The translations under genes were made by a program, and so were the position numbers. 7,736 bases of DNA from Bacillota bacterium. Its GTDB lineage: Bacteria; Bacillota; Sulfobacillia; Symbiobacteriales; Symbiobacteriaceae. The notes under the pieces were generated by a model. It was not told the DNA's origin and searched no databases. It saw only the letters and a list, made by a program, of their open reading frames with translations. The number at the start of each line of letters is the position of its first letter. The stretch's first letter is position 1. The stretch is taken from positions 1 through 7,736 of the forward strand of contig JAQBPS010000052.1 in assembly GCA_028287415.1 (NCBI GenBank). The letters run 5' to 3'. This document shows, in pieces, positions 6,124 to 7,736 of this stretch.

Positions 6124-6151
6124 AATCCGCGTGATCCGCGGAATCCGCGTC
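6124..6151 (+). repeat. Third, GC-shifted copy of the 9-bp triplet repeat
   Basis: Three tandem 9-mers, AATCCGCGT, GATCCGCGG and AATCCGCGT, followed by C, align with the triplet at 5948-5975 (AATCTGTGT, AATCCGTGA, AATCCGTGG, C). Over 6127-6151, 18 of 25 bases are identical and six of the seven differences are A/T-to-G/C transitions. It lies between the palindrome and the uvrC terminator. A short GC-rich inverted repeat (TCGGC at 6105-6109, GCCGA at 6118-6122) precedes it without a T-run. Confidence 0.6.
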
Positions 6152-6154
6152 AAT

Positions 6155-6189
6155 AAAAAAGAGGCCACAGGAACTCTCCTGTGGCCTCT
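6155..6189 (-). terminator. Rho-independent terminator of uvrC
   Basis: A 13-bp perfect stem (AGAGGCCACAGGA, 6160-6172, with TCCTGTGGCCTCT, 6177-6189) closes the loop ACTC. On the minus strand the stem runs into six T residues. It begins 11 bp after the uvrC stop codon. On the plus strand there is no T-run, so it is directional. Confidence 0.95.
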
Positions 6190-6200
6190 CACTACATATC

Positions 6201-7736
6201 TCAGTCCCGCAAACTTCCCCCCAGGTGCTCAAGCACCCGCTCCGCCGCGTCCCGGGTCATCCCCGGCACCGCCAGCACCTCATCGAACGACGCCTCCCGG
6301 ATGCGCTTGATCGACCCGAAAGCCTTGAGCAACGCCTTCTTCCGCTTGGGCCCGATCCCCGGCACATCGTCCAGGCGGGAATGCGTCGCCGCCTTGCCGT
6401 GCAGCTTGCGGTGGTAGGTGATTGCGAACCGGTGCGCCTCGTCCCGGACCCGCTGGAGCAGAAATAGCCCCTGGGAGCCACGCGGCAGGCGAATCCACTC
6501 GTCGCGGCCCTCCTCGCAGAGCAGTTCCTCCTCCTTGGCGAGGCCGAAGGTCGGCAGGTGCTCCACACCCAGCGACCGCATGGCCGTCCGGGCGTAAGAC
6601 AGCTGGCCCTTGCCGCCGTCGATGATCAGCAGGTCCGGGAAGACGGCGAACTTCGCCCCCTCCCCCGGCCCCGGCACCTCCGGCAGCTCCTCAATCTGGG
6701 CAGTCTCCGGGGAGGGTTCATCCTCCTCGGGTGAGATCCCGGCTGCGGCGTAGTCGCCCTGCGGCTCCGCCACCAGCAGGCCCTCGTCCAGTTCCTTCAC
6801 CCGACCGTCCACGATCGCCGCCCGTTCGAGCAGGCCCCGCTTGAAGCGGCGGGTGACCGCCTCCGCCATGTTGGCGAAGTCATTGTTCTTATCCACCTTG
6901 ATCTTGAAGCGCCGGTAGTCCTCTTTCTTCGGACGCCCGCCCTCAAAGACGACCATGGAGGCGACCACCTCAGAACCCTGAATGTGTGAAATGTCGAAGC
7001 ACTCGATCCGGTACGGCAGCTTCGGCAGGTGCAACTCGTGCTGGAGTTGCTCCATGGCGCCCTCGGTGGCTGCCAACTCTTGCTCCCGCTGCTGGGACCG
7101 CTCGGTCATGCCCTCCGCAGCATTCTGGGCGACCATCTCGACAAGGTCCCGCTTCTCGCCCCGCACAGGCTTGCGCAGGGTCACCCTGCTGCCCCGCTTC
7201 TGGGACAGCCACTCCTCCAGCACCTCAGCGTCCACGACCTCGTCGGACAGCAGGATCTCGCGGGGCACAAAGGTCGTCTGATGGTAGTGCTGCTCAATGA
7301 ATGCAGCCAGCACCTCGGAACCCGTCAGTTCGTCAGCCCCGGCCATAATGAACTGGTCACGGCCGACCAGCTTGCCCTCCCGGACGAAGAAGACCTGGAC
7401 ACAGGCTTCATCGTGGCGGCGAGCGTAAGCGATCGCATCAAGGTCGACCATCTCCCGGGAGATGATCTTCTGCTTCTCGGTCACCTTCTCAATCGCCAGC
7501 ACCTGGTCCCGCAGTTCCGCAGCCCGCTCGAACTCCAGACTCTCGGCTGCCTCCTCCATGCGGCTCCGGAGCCGGTGAGCGACATCGTCGCTGCGGCCTT
7601 CCAGGAAGGCGCCCAGGTCCTTCACCGCCTGGTCATACTCCGCATGCTTGTCAAAGTCGGCCAGACACGGGGCCAGGCACCGGCCAATGTGATACTGAAG
7701 GCAGGCGCGCGGGTGCTTTGAAGGATCGTTGCACGT
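6201..7736 (-). CDS. uvrC: Excinuclease ABC subunit UvrC, 5'-truncated by the window edge
   Basis: UvrC makes the dual incisions around lesions bound by UvrB in nucleotide excision repair. The last 511 codons are visible, running off the window at 7736; the N-terminal GIY-YIG nuclease domain lies outside. Residues are numbered from the window edge. Cys2, Cys12, Cys20 and Cys24 (ending YHIGRCLAPC) match the four-cysteine segment that binds a 4Fe-4S cluster in E. coli UvrC. The UVR domain for UvrB contact is at about 53-88 (EFERAAELRDQV). The RNase H-like endonuclease shows ECFDISHIQG (Asp248), IIDGGKGQ (Asp373) and DEAHRFA (His435), the expected DDH catalytic set. The tandem helix-hairpin-helix is at about 455-507 (DVPGIGPKRKKALL, AVPGMTRDAAERVL). 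An acidic, Pro-rich insertion of about 60 residues splits the endonuclease at about 301-363. The GTG at 7623-7625 is internal, since homology continues upstream of it. Confidence 0.98.
   Translation of the reverse strand, partial: TCNDPSKHPRACLQYHIGRCLAPCLADFDKHAEYDQAVKDLGAFLEGRSDDVAHRLRSRMEEAAESLEFERAAELRDQVLAIEKVTEKQKIISREMVDLDAIAYARRHDEACVQVFFVREGKLVGRDQFIMAGADELTGSEVLAAFIEQHYHQTTFVPREILLSDEVVDAEVLEEWLSQKRGSRVTLRKPVRGEKRDLVEMVAQNAAEGMTERSQQREQELAATEGAMEQLQHELHLPKLPYRIECFDISHIQGSEVVASMVVFEGGRPKKEDYRRFKIKVDKNNDFANMAEAVTRRFKRGLLERAAIVDGRVKELDEGLLVAEPQGDYAAAGISPEEDEPSPETAQIEELPEVPGPGEGAKFAVFPDLLIIDGGKGQLSYARTAMRSLGVEHLPTFGLAKEEELLCEEGRDEWIRLPRGSQGLFLLQRVRDEAHRFAITYHRKLHGKAATHSRLDDVPGIGPKRKKALLKAFGSIKRIREASFDEVLAVPGMTRDAAERVLEHLGGSLRD

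Noticed and set aside
5882..6151. CRISPR array interpretation of the AATCCGTG repeats
   Set aside because: Units are 9 bp in direct tandem with no unique spacers, and copies are in opposite orientations.
6089..6310. Small plus-strand frame starting MVPQLIGARVPKIRVIRG
   Set aside because: Its IRVIRGIRV segment is the 9-bp triplet repeat read as codons. It then runs through the uvrC terminator and antisense to uvrC, with no ribosome binding site.

Overview
The window comes from a GC-rich bacterium with Gram-positive (Bacillota-like) habits. The signs are strong AGGAGG-type ribosome binding sites, GTG and TTG starts, Rho-independent hairpin-plus-T terminators, a DUF2089 zinc-ribbon regulator, YvlB/LiaX-like DUF4097 proteins, and secreted enzymes with a copper-amine-oxidase-type stalk domain or a lipobox. 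A Symbiobacterium-like high-GC clostridial lineage would fit. That is an inference from protein style, not an identification.

Layout. (1) Positions 11-2466, minus strand: a tight three-gene operon encoding a DUF2089 zinc-ribbon/HTH regulator, then two DUF4097 proteins. The gaps are 14 and 18 bp. A near-consensus sigma-A promoter lies at 2540-2568, with an inverted repeat upstream of it. All three proteins carry the same short SHOCT-like helical hairpin, at the C-terminus in the regulator and at the N-terminus in the other two. (2) Positions 2675-4926, minus strand: two exported cell-envelope enzymes, a GH18-type protein with a stalk domain and, downstream, a NodB-type polysaccharide deacetylase lipoprotein that ends at a strong terminator. 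(3) Positions 4990-5859, plus strand: a YdjM/DUF457 membrane hydrolase, divergent from the GH18 gene across 63 bp. (4) Positions 5860-6200: a convergent intergenic region holding an AT-rich imperfect palindrome of about 200 bp, built around triplets of a 9-bp repeat, plus a third GC-shifted copy of the triplet and the uvrC terminator. (5) Positions 6201-7736, minus strand: the C-terminal 511 codons of uvrC, cut by the window edge.

How the parts may work together: the regulator and two beta-solenoid proteins look like a self-contained envelope-sensing or scaffold operon related in parts to YvlB/LiaX. The deacetylase and GH18 protein both point to remodelling of GlcNAc-containing wall or spore polymers. 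UvrC is housekeeping nucleotide excision repair. No phage, transposase, CRISPR or RNA gene was recognised. The least ordinary items are the shared-module operon with its operator-like repeat, and the triplet-repeat palindrome between the convergent genes.
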